From: Subtercola boreus
Lineage (GTDB): Bacteria > Actinomycetota > Actinomycetes > Actinomycetales > Microbacteriaceae
Length of the DNA: 64,000 nucleotides
Direction: 5' to 3'
Assembly (NCBI RefSeq): GCF_003399645.1
Contig: NZ_NBXD01000014.1
Span: 1 to 64,000, forward strand
The notes below the pieces were generated by a model. The model made no database searches. It had not been told where the DNA came from and worked only from the letters and a program-made list of their open reading frames with translations. Position numbers and translations under genes: made by a program. This document shows, piece after piece, positions 37,669 through 45,221 of the stretch (the first letter of the stretch is position 1; each line of letters begins with the position of its first letter).

Positions 37669-38721
37669 TCAGACCAGGACCTCCGAGAGGTCGTAGGCGA
37701 TCGGGCGGTCGAGCTGGTCGAAGGTGCACGAGCGGGCCTCGCGATCCGGCCGCCAGCGATCGAACTGCACGGTGTGGCGAAAGCGCGACCCCTCCATCTG
37801 GTCGTACCGCACCTCGACCACGAGTTCGGGGCGGAGTCGCACGAACGAGACATCCTTCGACCCCGAGAACCTGCTGCGATCGGTTTCGCCGCGCACCATC
37901 TCGCCGTCGGCATCCCGTTCGGCGTAAGGCGCGAGTTCGTCGATCAACTCGAGGCGGCGTGCATTGCTGAACGCGGAGGCGCCCCCGATGCCCTGCAGCT
38001 CTCCCTCGGCGGTGTACAACCCGAGCAGCAGGGACCCGACGCCCTGGCCGCTGGTGTGCATCCGGTACCCGATGACCACGACATCGGCGGAGCGGTGGTG
38101 TTTCGTCTTGAGCATGACGCGCTTGCCCGGGGCGTAGGGTGCGGCGAGCGGTTTGGAGACCACGCCGTCGAGGCCCGCGCCCTCGAACTCGACCAGCCAG
38201 CGGTTCGCTGTGGCCTCGTCGGTGGTCACCTGGCTGAGGTGCACCGGATGCTCGGTTCCTGCCAGCAGCGTCTCGAGCGCTTCCCGGCGCTCGCCGAAGG
38301 GCCGGGAAGCGTAGTCGTCATCGTCGATGGCGAGGAGGTCGAACGCGACGAACATCGCCGGAGTCTCGACGCTCAGCTTCGCCACCCGGCTGGCGGCGGG
38401 GTGGATGCGCTGCGACAGTGTCTCCCAGTCGAGCTTCTCGTGGCCGGGCTCGCCGGCGCGCACCACGATCTCTCCGTCGAGAACGCACGGCCTCGGCAAC
38501 AGCGTCACGAACGCCTCGACGAGCTCGGGAAAGTAGCGGGTCAGCATTTTCGACCCGCGGCTGCCGATCTCGACCGTTTCGCCGTCGAAATAGATGATGG
38601 CGCGAAAGCCATCCCACTTGGGCTCGTAGCTCAGGCCGCCCTCCACCGAGTCGGCGGCCGGAATCGTCGCGACGGCCTTGGCGAGCATCGGAGTGAGGGC
38701 GTCTTCGGGGGAGTAGGGCAT
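37669..38721 (-). CDS. ligC: ATP-dependent DNA ligase, LigC type
   Basis: A 350-residue ligase. The adenylated Lys is K35 in YEPKWDGFRAI (motif KxDG). Later nucleotidyltransferase motifs include DGEIVVRAG, LDGVVSKPL and VMLKTKHHRSADVVV, then an OB-fold tail with FVRLRPELVVEVRYDQ. The length equals mycobacterial LigC (about 358). There are no polymerase or nuclease domains, unlike LigD. ATG at 38721. The frame upstream to 39375 is antisense to the next gene and is not included. It is likely a partner of the Prim-Pol at 34193 in short-patch repair; that is inferred from the family. Confidence 0.93.
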   Translation of the reverse strand: MPYSPEDALTPMLAKAVATIPAADSVEGGLSYEPKWDGFRAIIYFDGETVEIGSRGSKMLTRYFPELVEAFVTLLPRPCVLDGEIVVRAGEPGHEKLDWETLSQRIHPAASRVAKLSVETPAMFVAFDLLAIDDDDYASRPFGERREALETLLAGTEHPVHLSQVTTDEATANRWLVEFEGAGLDGVVSKPLAAPYAPGKRVMLKTKHHRSADVVVIGYRMHTSGQGVGSLLLGLYTAEGELQGIGGASAFSNARRLELIDELAPYAERDADGEMVRGETDRSRFSGSKDVSFVRLRPELVVEVRYDQMEGSRFRHTVQFDRWRPDREARSCTFDQLDRPIAYDLSEVLV

Positions 38722-38859
38722 GCTCCGATCATGCAGCACGGCGGAGGGTTGCGACAGGGTGTTGCGGGCGCGCGGTCGACGGCTCGTACAATCGAACCGG
38801 TGGCTGATGCACTCGGCCACGGCGCCACAGGGCGCGCGAACGTGAGAGGTACGACACAC

Positions 38860-39372
38860 ATGGCAGGTAGTACGGGAACGAAATGTCCCGTCTGTGGCAA
38901 GTCCATAGGTGTCGGCCTGGTGTCGGGAACGTTGATCCAACACGAGAACAAGCACGGCGAGCGCTGCGAGGGCACCGGGAGGGCTCCCGTCGTGGCGGCT
39001 CCGCGGGTATCCGCGGCATCCGGGTCGAAGGCCCCCGCGCGCGCCCGCGCGTCGGCCGCCTCGACCGGTTCGTCGGGTGCGGGCGAGGCATACAAGCCGT
39101 CGACGGGCACGAGCGTGACGGGGGCACCGCCGGCTGCTGCGGGGTCCGCCGCGCGAACGGCACCCGCGGCGCGGCGCGGCGTCACCGTTCGAAAGGTCGA
39201 GGTTGATCCCGAGTGGCTGGCGGCGCGGGAGGCGAAGCAGGCGCGGTTGCGTGACGAGCGCGACGCGCGGGCGCGTGCCCGCAACGAGATCTACTCGACG
39301 GGACTCGACGAGGAGCCGGCGCATGTCGCCGAGCAGACCCCGGACATCCCGCAGGCCGACGGCGAGAAGTAG
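38860..39372 (+). CDS. Small zinc-ribbon-like protein of unknown function
   Basis: A 170-residue protein. Its N-terminus has KCPVCGKSIGVGLVSG followed by LIQHENKHGERCEG: a CxxC pair, then His and Cys residues that could bind zinc. Residues 35-110 are Ala/Ser/Pro/Thr rich and likely disordered. The C-terminal half is helical and basic (DPEWLAAREAKQARLRDERD). ATG 38860 has GAGAGG about 10 nt upstream. GTG 38842 is in frame and possible. Divergent from ligC. A nucleic-acid-binding role is only a guess. Confidence 0.7.
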   Translation: MAGSTGTKCPVCGKSIGVGLVSGTLIQHENKHGERCEGTGRAPVVAAPRVSAASGSKAPARARASAASTGSSGAGEAYKPSTGTSVTGAPPAAAGSAARTAPAARRGVTVRKVEVDPEWLAAREAKQARLRDERDARARARNEIYSTGLDEEPAHVAEQTPDIPQADGEK

Positions 39373-39420
39373 CACCCGTTATTCACCGACGCGGGGCTCT
39401 CAGAGTCGTAGTGTGAAGTC

Positions 39421-40290
39421 ATGGAACTAGGCATTCACTTCGCGAACTTCACCCTCCCCGGCGGTCCGCAGGCCCTCGGCCCCGCGCTCGCAGCATCAGC
39501 AAAGGCTGCAGAGGAGGGCGGATGCTCGCTGTTCACCCTGATGGACCACTGGTTCCAGATGGAGAGCCTCGCCACGTCGTACGATCCGATGCTCGAGGGG
39601 TACACCTCGCTCGGGTTCCTCGCGGGGCAGACCTCGAGCATCCGTCTGGGTCTGCTTGTCACCGGCGTGACGTACCGCTACCCCGGGCTGCTCGCGAAGA
39701 TCGTCACGACGCTCGACGTTCTCTCGCAGGGTCGCGCCATGCTCGGTCTCGGCGCCGCCTGGTACGAGCGCGAGCACCTCGGGCTCGGCGTGCCCTACCC
39801 CGCCATCAGCGAGCGGTTCGAGCGCCTCGAGGAGACGCTGCAGATCTGCGCGCAGATGTGGAGCGACAACGACGGCCCGTACGCCGGAAAGCACTACCAG
39901 CTGGCCGAGACGATCTGCGTGCCGCAGCCCATCCAGAAGCCCGGCCCGCCGGTGATGATCGGCGGCAGTGGCGAGAAGAAGACCCTGCGCCTCGTCGCGA
40001 AGTACGGCAACGCCTGCAATATCTTCGACCTCGGAGTGGAGGGCGTCGCCCACAAGCTCGACGTGCTCAAGGGGCACTGCGACACCGAGGGCACCGACTA
40101 CGACGCTATCGAGAAGACGCTGATCACGTCGGCGGATCTGCTCGGAGACCCCGACGCATTCCTCGCGTCGATGGAGCAGTACGCCGCCATCGGCATCGAC
40201 CTCGTGACGACAGGCCCTCGCGCCGACGACCCCGCGGCGTGGGTCTCCGAGGTGACGGCGGCGATCGTGCCGCGCCTCCGCGAGATCTGA
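39421..40290 (+). CDS. Luciferase-like (LLM) oxidoreductase, probably F420-dependent
   Basis: A 289-residue TIM-barrel protein of the bacterial luciferase superfamily. GIHFANFTLPGG starts it. TGVTYRYPGLLAKIVTTLDVLSQGRAMLGLGAAW is split over the conserved strand-helix that lines the cofactor site. PGPPVMIGGSGEKKTLRL near residue 177 is the second hallmark. Actinobacterial members of this subgroup usually use coenzyme F420. The substrate is unknown. ATG 39421 lies 48 nt after the zinc-ribbon gene. Confidence 0.88.
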   Translation: MELGIHFANFTLPGGPQALGPALAASAKAAEEGGCSLFTLMDHWFQMESLATSYDPMLEGYTSLGFLAGQTSSIRLGLLVTGVTYRYPGLLAKIVTTLDVLSQGRAMLGLGAAWYEREHLGLGVPYPAISERFERLEETLQICAQMWSDNDGPYAGKHYQLAETICVPQPIQKPGPPVMIGGSGEKKTLRLVAKYGNACNIFDLGVEGVAHKLDVLKGHCDTEGTDYDAIEKTLITSADLLGDPDAFLASMEQYAAIGIDLVTTGPRADDPAAWVSEVTAAIVPRLREI

Positions 40291-40317
40291 TCCGCGGCGC
40301 CAGACGAGACCGAGAAA

Positions 40318-40342
40318 ACGCCGCGTTCTCGCGAGACGGCGT
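40318..40342. other. GC hairpin after the luciferase-like gene
   Basis: ACGCCG (40318-40323) pairs with CGGCGT (40337-40342), enclosing a TCTCG/CGAGA self-complement. There is no T-tract. It could stall transcription or be part of a repeat element. Confidence 0.4.
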
Positions 40343-40479
40343 ATCCCGCACTTCGTGTGCTCTGGCCGGGCCTTCTGAGCATCCGACCCCCGGGCGTCGG
40401 CGCGGGCGAGTAGGGTCGCGGTGAACGCACTACGGCGTGCCCCGCGGGGGCTAGCCACCTGAGACAGAGGAGTCCACCC

Positions 40480-40956
40480 ATGCAAGCCATCAGCCCGTTT
40501 CTGTGGTTCGACGACCAGGCCGAGCAGGCCGCCGAGTTCTACGTGAGCATCTTCGACAATTCGCGCATCCTTAACGTGTCGCGCTATCCCGAAGGTTCGC
40601 CCTACCCGGCCGGCACCGCGATGGGCGTGAGTTTCGTGCTCGACGGGCTGGAGTTCCAGGCGCTGAATGCCGGTCCGCAGTTCCACTTCAGCGAGGCGAT
40701 CTCGTTCTTCGTCTCGGCCGAGACGCAGGAGAAGATCAATCACCTCTGGGAGTCGCTGCTCGAGGGCGGCGGCACGGAGTCGCAGTGCGGTTGGCTGAAG
40801 GATCGCTTCGGCCTGTCGTGGCAGATCGTTCCGCCGGCGCTCGGTGAGCTGCTGGGCGACGCCGACCCCGAGAAGTCGCGCCGCACCATGGAGGCGATGA
40901 TGACCATGCAGAAGATCGTCATCGCCGACCTGCAGCGCGCGCACGACGGCGAGTGA
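40480..40956 (+). CDS. PhnB-like VOC-superfamily protein
   Basis: A 158-residue protein of the 3-demethylubiquinone-methyltransferase/PhnB type. ISPFLWFDDQAEQAAEFYVSIF opens it, SFVLDGLEFQALNAGP sits in the middle, and GWLKDRFGLSWQIVPPALGE closes the metal-site half of the vicinal-oxygen-chelate fold. AGAGGAG at 40467-40473 sets the ATG. Function within the VOC superfamily is not known. Confidence 0.88.
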   Translation: MQAISPFLWFDDQAEQAAEFYVSIFDNSRILNVSRYPEGSPYPAGTAMGVSFVLDGLEFQALNAGPQFHFSEAISFFVSAETQEKINHLWESLLEGGGTESQCGWLKDRFGLSWQIVPPALGELLGDADPEKSRRTMEAMMTMQKIVIADLQRAHDGE

Positions 40957-41084
40957 CCGTCTAGTGGTCGAGCGGGCGCACTGAGCAGCCGATCATCCAT
41001 TTCTCACCTGACATTCAGCAAAATGGGCAGGATTCGAGCCCGCGTCGCGTTGCACCCCTACGTAACGCAATCGAAGGGAACACC

Positions 41085-41912
41085 ATGAAGGTCTGGTTCA
41101 TCACCGGCACATCACGCGGATTCGGCCGCGAATGGGCGATCGCTGCCCTCGAGCGGGGCGACAGGGTCGCTGCTACCGCTCGCAACACCGACAGCCTCGA
41201 CGACCTGGTCGAGAAGTACGGCGACAACATCCTCCCGATCTCGCTCGACGTCACCGATCGCGCTGCCGCGTTCGCCGCCGTCGCTGCTGCGCACGAGAAG
41301 TTCGGCCGGCTCGATGTCGTCATCAACAACGCCGGCTACGGGCACTTCGCCTTCGTCGAGGAGATCACCGAAGACGAGGCCCGCGCCCAGCTCGAGACCA
41401 ACGTCTTCGGAGCGCTCTGGGTCACCCAGGCGGCGCTGCCCTTCCTGCGCGCTCAGAAGAGCGGTCACATCATCCAGGTCTCGTCCATCGGCGGTATCTC
41501 GGCCTTCCCGCTCGTCGGCATCTACCACGCGTCGAAGTGGGCGCTCGAAGGCTTCAGCCAGTCGCTCGCGCAGGAGGTCGCCGGCTTCGGCATCAAGGTC
41601 ACGCTCGTCGAGCCGGGCGGATTCTCCACCGACTGGGCCGGGTCGTCGTCGTCGACCTCCGAGCCGCTCGCGGACTACGCCGAGCTGCACGAGCAGGTCG
41701 CCGAAGCGCGCAAGTCGCGAAACGCGACCCCCGGCGACCCGAATGCGTCTGCCGCCGCCATCCTGAGGATCGTGGATGCCGAGGAGCCGCCGCTGCGCGT
41801 CTTCTTCGGCTCGGGCCCGCTCGGCATCGCGAAGGCCGACTACGCCTCGCGTATCGAGACGTGGGAGAAGTGGAACGATGTGTCGGTACTCGCCCAGGGC
41901 GGCGCCGCGTAA
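41085..41912 (+). CDS. Short-chain dehydrogenase/reductase
   Basis: A 275-residue classical SDR. The cofactor motif is FITGTSRGFGREWA near residues 5-18. NNAGYGHFAFVEE carries the NNAG element. The catalytic Ser is in IIQVSSIGG and YHASK gives the Tyr/Lys pair. PGGFSTDWAGS after strand 6 is typical of the oxidoreductase subgroup with this opening. A GAAGGGA ribosome site precedes ATG 41085. Substrate unknown. Confidence 0.9.
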   Translation: MKVWFITGTSRGFGREWAIAALERGDRVAATARNTDSLDDLVEKYGDNILPISLDVTDRAAAFAAVAAAHEKFGRLDVVINNAGYGHFAFVEEITEDEARAQLETNVFGALWVTQAALPFLRAQKSGHIIQVSSIGGISAFPLVGIYHASKWALEGFSQSLAQEVAGFGIKVTLVEPGGFSTDWAGSSSSTSEPLADYAELHEQVAEARKSRNATPGDPNASAAAILRIVDAEEPPLRVFFGSGPLGIAKADYASRIETWEKWNDVSVLAQGGAA

Positions 41913-41941
41913 CATCCGCCCCTGCGGGCTCGCGTCTGACG

Positions 41942-42006
41942 GAACGGACACGACTTGGGCACTCCGCCGCGCTCTGTGGCGGGGTGTGCCGGAGTCGTGT
42001 CCGTTC
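41942..42006. repeat. Long hairpin element downstream of the SDR gene
   Basis: Perfect 14-nt arms (GAACGGACACGACT at 41942-41955 and its complement at 41993-42006) enclose a second, imperfect stem around GCTCTGT. The 333-bp gap from 41913 to 42245 also holds two 19-nt direct copies of GTCGTGG(C/T)GGCCGCACCCG (about 42007-42049) and the separate element at 42053. No coding sequence is seen in the gap. Confidence 0.8.
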
Positions 42007-42052
42007 GTCGTGGCGGCCGCACCCGGTTGTCGTGGTGGCCGCACCCGTTTGT

Positions 42053-42092
42053 CGCAAAAGCACCCAAACCGCACAGTTTGGGTGCTTTTGCG
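42053..42092. repeat. Palindromic repeat element, copy 1
   Basis: Perfect 17-nt arms (CGCAAAAGCACCCAAAC and its complement) around a CGCACA loop. The same 38-nt core with a few changes, including a similar loop, recurs at 62608-62645. Sharing of loop sequence argues for a dispersed repeat family over independent terminators. Confidence 0.85.
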
Positions 42093-42245
42093 CAAGAGGG
42101 GTGGTGGTGCGGGGCCGGGACGCGGGGGGCGGGCCGGGACGCGGGGGCGGTGTGGCGCGGGTGGCAGGCACCGGTGATCGTGCTGCGGGCGGGCTCCGGT
42201 GGTCGTGCTGCGGGCGGGCTCCGGATGCTCGGCTAGCCTTGGTGC

Positions 42246-42719
42246 ATGGCGACCCCCGACTTCGTGCTGGCGCTGCGAGAGAAGATCGGGCACGACCCGA
42301 TCTGGCTCGTCGGCACCACCGCCGTGCTCACCCGCGGCTCCGAGATCCTGCTCGTGAAGCGCGCCGACAGCGGCGCCTGGACCCCGGTCACCGGCATCAT
42401 CGACCCCCGCGAGGAGCCGGCCGACGCCGCCGCCCGCGAGACTCTCGAAGAGGCCGATGTAGTCGCCGTCGCCGAGCGACTGGCATGGGTGCACACGATC
42501 CCGCGTGTGACGTATCCGAACGGCGACCAGGCCGACTACCTCGACTTCACATTCCGCATGCGGTACGTGTCGGGCGAACCGTACCCCGCCGACGGTGAGA
42601 ACACCGAGGCCCGGTGGTTCGAGCTCGACGCACTTCCACCGCTCTCGGAGGCGATGCGCGAGCGCATCGACCATGCCCTCGCCGACGAGGTCGCAACCGA
42701 GTTCGTTCGCGCATCCTGA
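42246..42719 (+). CDS. Nudix hydrolase
   Basis: A 157-residue protein. The Nudix box runs from GIIDPREEPADAAARET to LEEADV near residues 59-81 and keeps the catalytic Glu residues. The preceding TAVLTRGSEILLVKRADSG and following FRMRYVSGEP are typical of the MutT-like group that accepts diverse nucleoside diphosphates. Substrate unknown. ATG 42246 has no strong ribosome site. Confidence 0.88.
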   Translation: MATPDFVLALREKIGHDPIWLVGTTAVLTRGSEILLVKRADSGAWTPVTGIIDPREEPADAAARETLEEADVVAVAERLAWVHTIPRVTYPNGDQADYLDFTFRMRYVSGEPYPADGENTEARWFELDALPPLSEAMRERIDHALADEVATEFVRAS

Positions 42720-42773
42720 GTTGCGGCCCGCCGGTGCGCCCACTCTGCGCGGGTCGGCGGCGAATGCCCGCGC

Positions 42774-44063
42774 TCACCGGCGGGCAGCGCCCTCGCCGAG
42801 CACCTCGCGCGAGATGCGCTCGGGACGGAAACCGTACCCCACGACGCGGGCGGCGATCGGGCGGATGATCGGGATCGCAACACGCAACGCCACCCGCTGC
42901 CTGCGCGTGGGCGGGTTCTGCAACACCCGCTTGCCCGCACCCGTGCCGATGATCCGGTGCACCGACCGTTGCAGCCGCTGCATCAAGGCCGTCGGCCCCT
43001 CGCGGCGACGCTGCACGGCGCGGGTGGCGGCGTCGATGGCCTTGGGTGAGCCGCCCGCGCGCAGAACGGGCACCAGCAGATTCGCGGTTGCGACGGCATC
43101 CTGCACTGCGTAGTTGATACCCACGCCGAAAACCGGCGACATCGCGTGCGCCGCATCGCCGATGCACAGAGCGCCCGGCGCCGACCACGTCTTCAGCCGA
43201 TTGATCCGCACCGACAGCAGCTTCACGTCGTCGATCGAGGCGAGACTGGAGACGGATGTCGCGAGCCGCGGTGCAGCGACGGCGATGCGCTGGCGAAAGG
43301 CCTCGATGCCATCGCGCCGAAGCCCGGCGAACGACCCCTTCGGCACCAGCAGTCCACACTGCAGGTACTCGGGTCGCGGAATCGTGACGATGAACGCTGA
43401 ATCGCTCAGGTACCCGAGGGTGTCGGGCGCACTACCGGATGGGCGGTCGAGGCGGAACCACGTGACATCCACCGGTACGCCGAACTCTCTCCCGGCCAGA
43501 TCGAGAGCCTTCCGCACGATCGAGTCGCGCCCGTCGGCGGCTACGGTGAGTTCGGCGTCGATCCGCAGCAGCCCGCCGGCCGTCTGTGCGAGCACACCCG
43601 TGACGCGGCCGCCGGCGCCGTCGCGCACGACATCGACGACCTCGTAGCCCATCCGCAGCTCGAAGTGCGGTGAGCGGGCCCCCTCGATGGCGAGGAGCTT
43701 CAGCAGGTCCCACTGCGGCATAAGGGTGATGGCTCGGTTCGGTGCCGGCAGCGAGGCGAAATTGATCGCGTGCAGCCGGACTCCGTTGACCACCGCGTCG
43801 AGACGGGGAAGCAGAGCATGCCCAATGGCGTCGAACTCCGCGCGGATGCCCAGCTGGTCGATCAGGTTCAGTGTCGACGGGTGCACCGTGTCGCCACGAA
43901 AGTCACGGAAGAAGTCGGAGTGCTTCTCGAGCACCAGCACGTCGATTCCCGCCCGCGCGAGCAGCAGCCCGAGCATGACGCCCGCAGGCCCGCCTCCCGC
44001 AACGCACACCCGCGTCGAGATGCTGTCAGTCGTGCTCGGTGAGTCGCCACTCGGCATCGTCAT
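42774..44063 (-). CDS. FAD-dependent aromatic-hydroxylase-like monooxygenase
   Basis: A 429-residue flavoprotein of the p-hydroxybenzoate hydroxylase fold. The dinucleotide motif is VCVAGGGPAGVMLGLLLARAG near residues 19-39. The middle DG motif is AADGRDSIVRKAL and the second FAD motif is CIGDAAHAMSPVFGVGIN. The C-terminal part is basic and hydrophobic (VALRVAIPIIRPIAARVVGY). ATG at 44063 is chosen; ATG at 44057 is also possible. Substrate unknown. Confidence 0.9.
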   Translation of the reverse strand: MTMPSGDSPSTTDSISTRVCVAGGGPAGVMLGLLLARAGIDVLVLEKHSDFFRDFRGDTVHPSTLNLIDQLGIRAEFDAIGHALLPRLDAVVNGVRLHAINFASLPAPNRAITLMPQWDLLKLLAIEGARSPHFELRMGYEVVDVVRDGAGGRVTGVLAQTAGGLLRIDAELTVAADGRDSIVRKALDLAGREFGVPVDVTWFRLDRPSGSAPDTLGYLSDSAFIVTIPRPEYLQCGLLVPKGSFAGLRRDGIEAFRQRIAVAAPRLATSVSSLASIDDVKLLSVRINRLKTWSAPGALCIGDAAHAMSPVFGVGINYAVQDAVATANLLVPVLRAGGSPKAIDAATRAVQRRREGPTALMQRLQRSVHRIIGTGAGKRVLQNPPTRRQRVALRVAIPIIRPIAARVVGYGFRPERISREVLGEGAARR

Positions 44064-44189
44064 GACGCCATTCTGGCCCGCCGCGCGGTGCGAGACCAGA
44101 GGGTCGGGGCTCGGGATGATCGCCGACGGGGGGCTGCGGGTACGGGCGGAGCCGACCGTGCCGCTCACGGCCTGAGTCGACCGTGCCGC

Positions 44190-44921
44190 TCACGACCCGA
44201 GGATCGACTCCGCGATGCGTGTGCGGTTGGTGCCGGTGATTCGTCCGACCGTGAGCTGACGGCGGATCTCATCTCTCAGGGCGGTCGATTCCTCATCCGT
44301 CAGGGACTGGGCATCGACGGCCGCGCGGGCCGTCAGCAGCCCCTGGTACTGCTCGAAGGTGCTCCTCGATCCACCGATCGACTCGACCAGCATCTCGAGG
44401 CTTCCGAGATCGGGGCGCTTCTGGGTGATCGCCAGCGCGGTGATCCGTTTGTCCTCGCTGTGGTCGCCGTACAGCTTCTTCACGTCGGCGCGGCGAAGCG
44501 AGGGTCGCTTCGCGAGTGCGTGGCCGCGATTCAGGGCGGCCTGAATCTCGGGGGTGGGTGCGTTCTCGGTGGTGAGCTGTGCGCTCGCGCTTCCGTGGGG
44601 TTGCTGCGCGCCAACGCCGTCGCGCCTGTGGTCGTCTTCGCTGACTGGCGCAGCGGGTCGGGGCACCGGGGCGCGGCCGGAGGCCTCATTCTGACGCCGT
44701 CCATCGGCGTGTACCGGGGAGTTCGCGACGCGATCGCCGAAGAACCCCAGAACGACGAGCACCACGCCGGCGCCGATCAGCGCGGCCGTGCCGCCAGCAT
44801 TCGTCGAGACGAAGACCGCGACCGCACCCGCCGCGAGGAGGGCCACGCCGACGACGATCAACCCGGTGGTGCCGAGACGAGCGGCGGTAGTTCGCCACCG
44901 GGCAGAGGTCGTGGTGTTCAC
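44190..44921 (-). CDS. Two-helix membrane protein of unknown function
   Basis: A 243-residue protein with two N-terminal membrane helices (about 18-37 and 43-62) followed by a charged linker. A helical cytosolic domain ends in TVGRITGTNRTRIAESILG. The C-terminal domain (about 120-243) has repeated Leu/Arg helices without a family I recognise. GTG start at 44921. Confidence 0.7.
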   Translation of the reverse strand: MNTTTSARWRTTAARLGTTGLIVVGVALLAAGAVAVFVSTNAGGTAALIGAGVVLVVLGFFGDRVANSPVHADGRRQNEASGRAPVPRPAAPVSEDDHRRDGVGAQQPHGSASAQLTTENAPTPEIQAALNRGHALAKRPSLRRADVKKLYGDHSEDKRITALAITQKRPDLGSLEMLVESIGGSRSTFEQYQGLLTARAAVDAQSLTDEESTALRDEIRRQLTVGRITGTNRTRIAESILGS

Positions 44922-45106
44922 CCGCTCAGGCTATCCGCGCCTGGGAGGCGCCGCGGCGAAAGGTCATCGCGGCGGCGGGGGTGTTGGGGTGGTGGGGGTG
45001 GGGGATGCGAGCGGCGGCATGTCGGCGCGCAAGCGACGAGACCTGCCGAGAGTTCGCCGCGTGTCTTCCGCGAAGAGCCCGAGCACCGCGGGGTCCCATC
45101 CGCCCT

Positions 45107-45134
45107 CGCCCATCGCCCATCGCCCATCGCCCAT
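45107..45134. repeat. Four-copy 7-bp tandem repeat upstream of the DUF4214 gene
   Basis: CGCCCAT is repeated four times without interruption and followed by three CGCCAC units (about 45137-45157). It sits about 90 bp before the start of a secreted protein. The rest of the 300-bp gap 44922-45221 shows no gene. Confidence 0.85.
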
Positions 45135-45221
45135 CGACCGCCACCGCCACCGCCACCGGCATGCTAGGTTGTGCGAATTCGATGGATTCGCCCCGGGGTG
45201 GCGACTCGGGGGAGACAAGCT

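Noticed and set aside
39496-40944. Minus-strand open frame of 482 codons
   Set aside because: It runs antisense through two well-supported genes.
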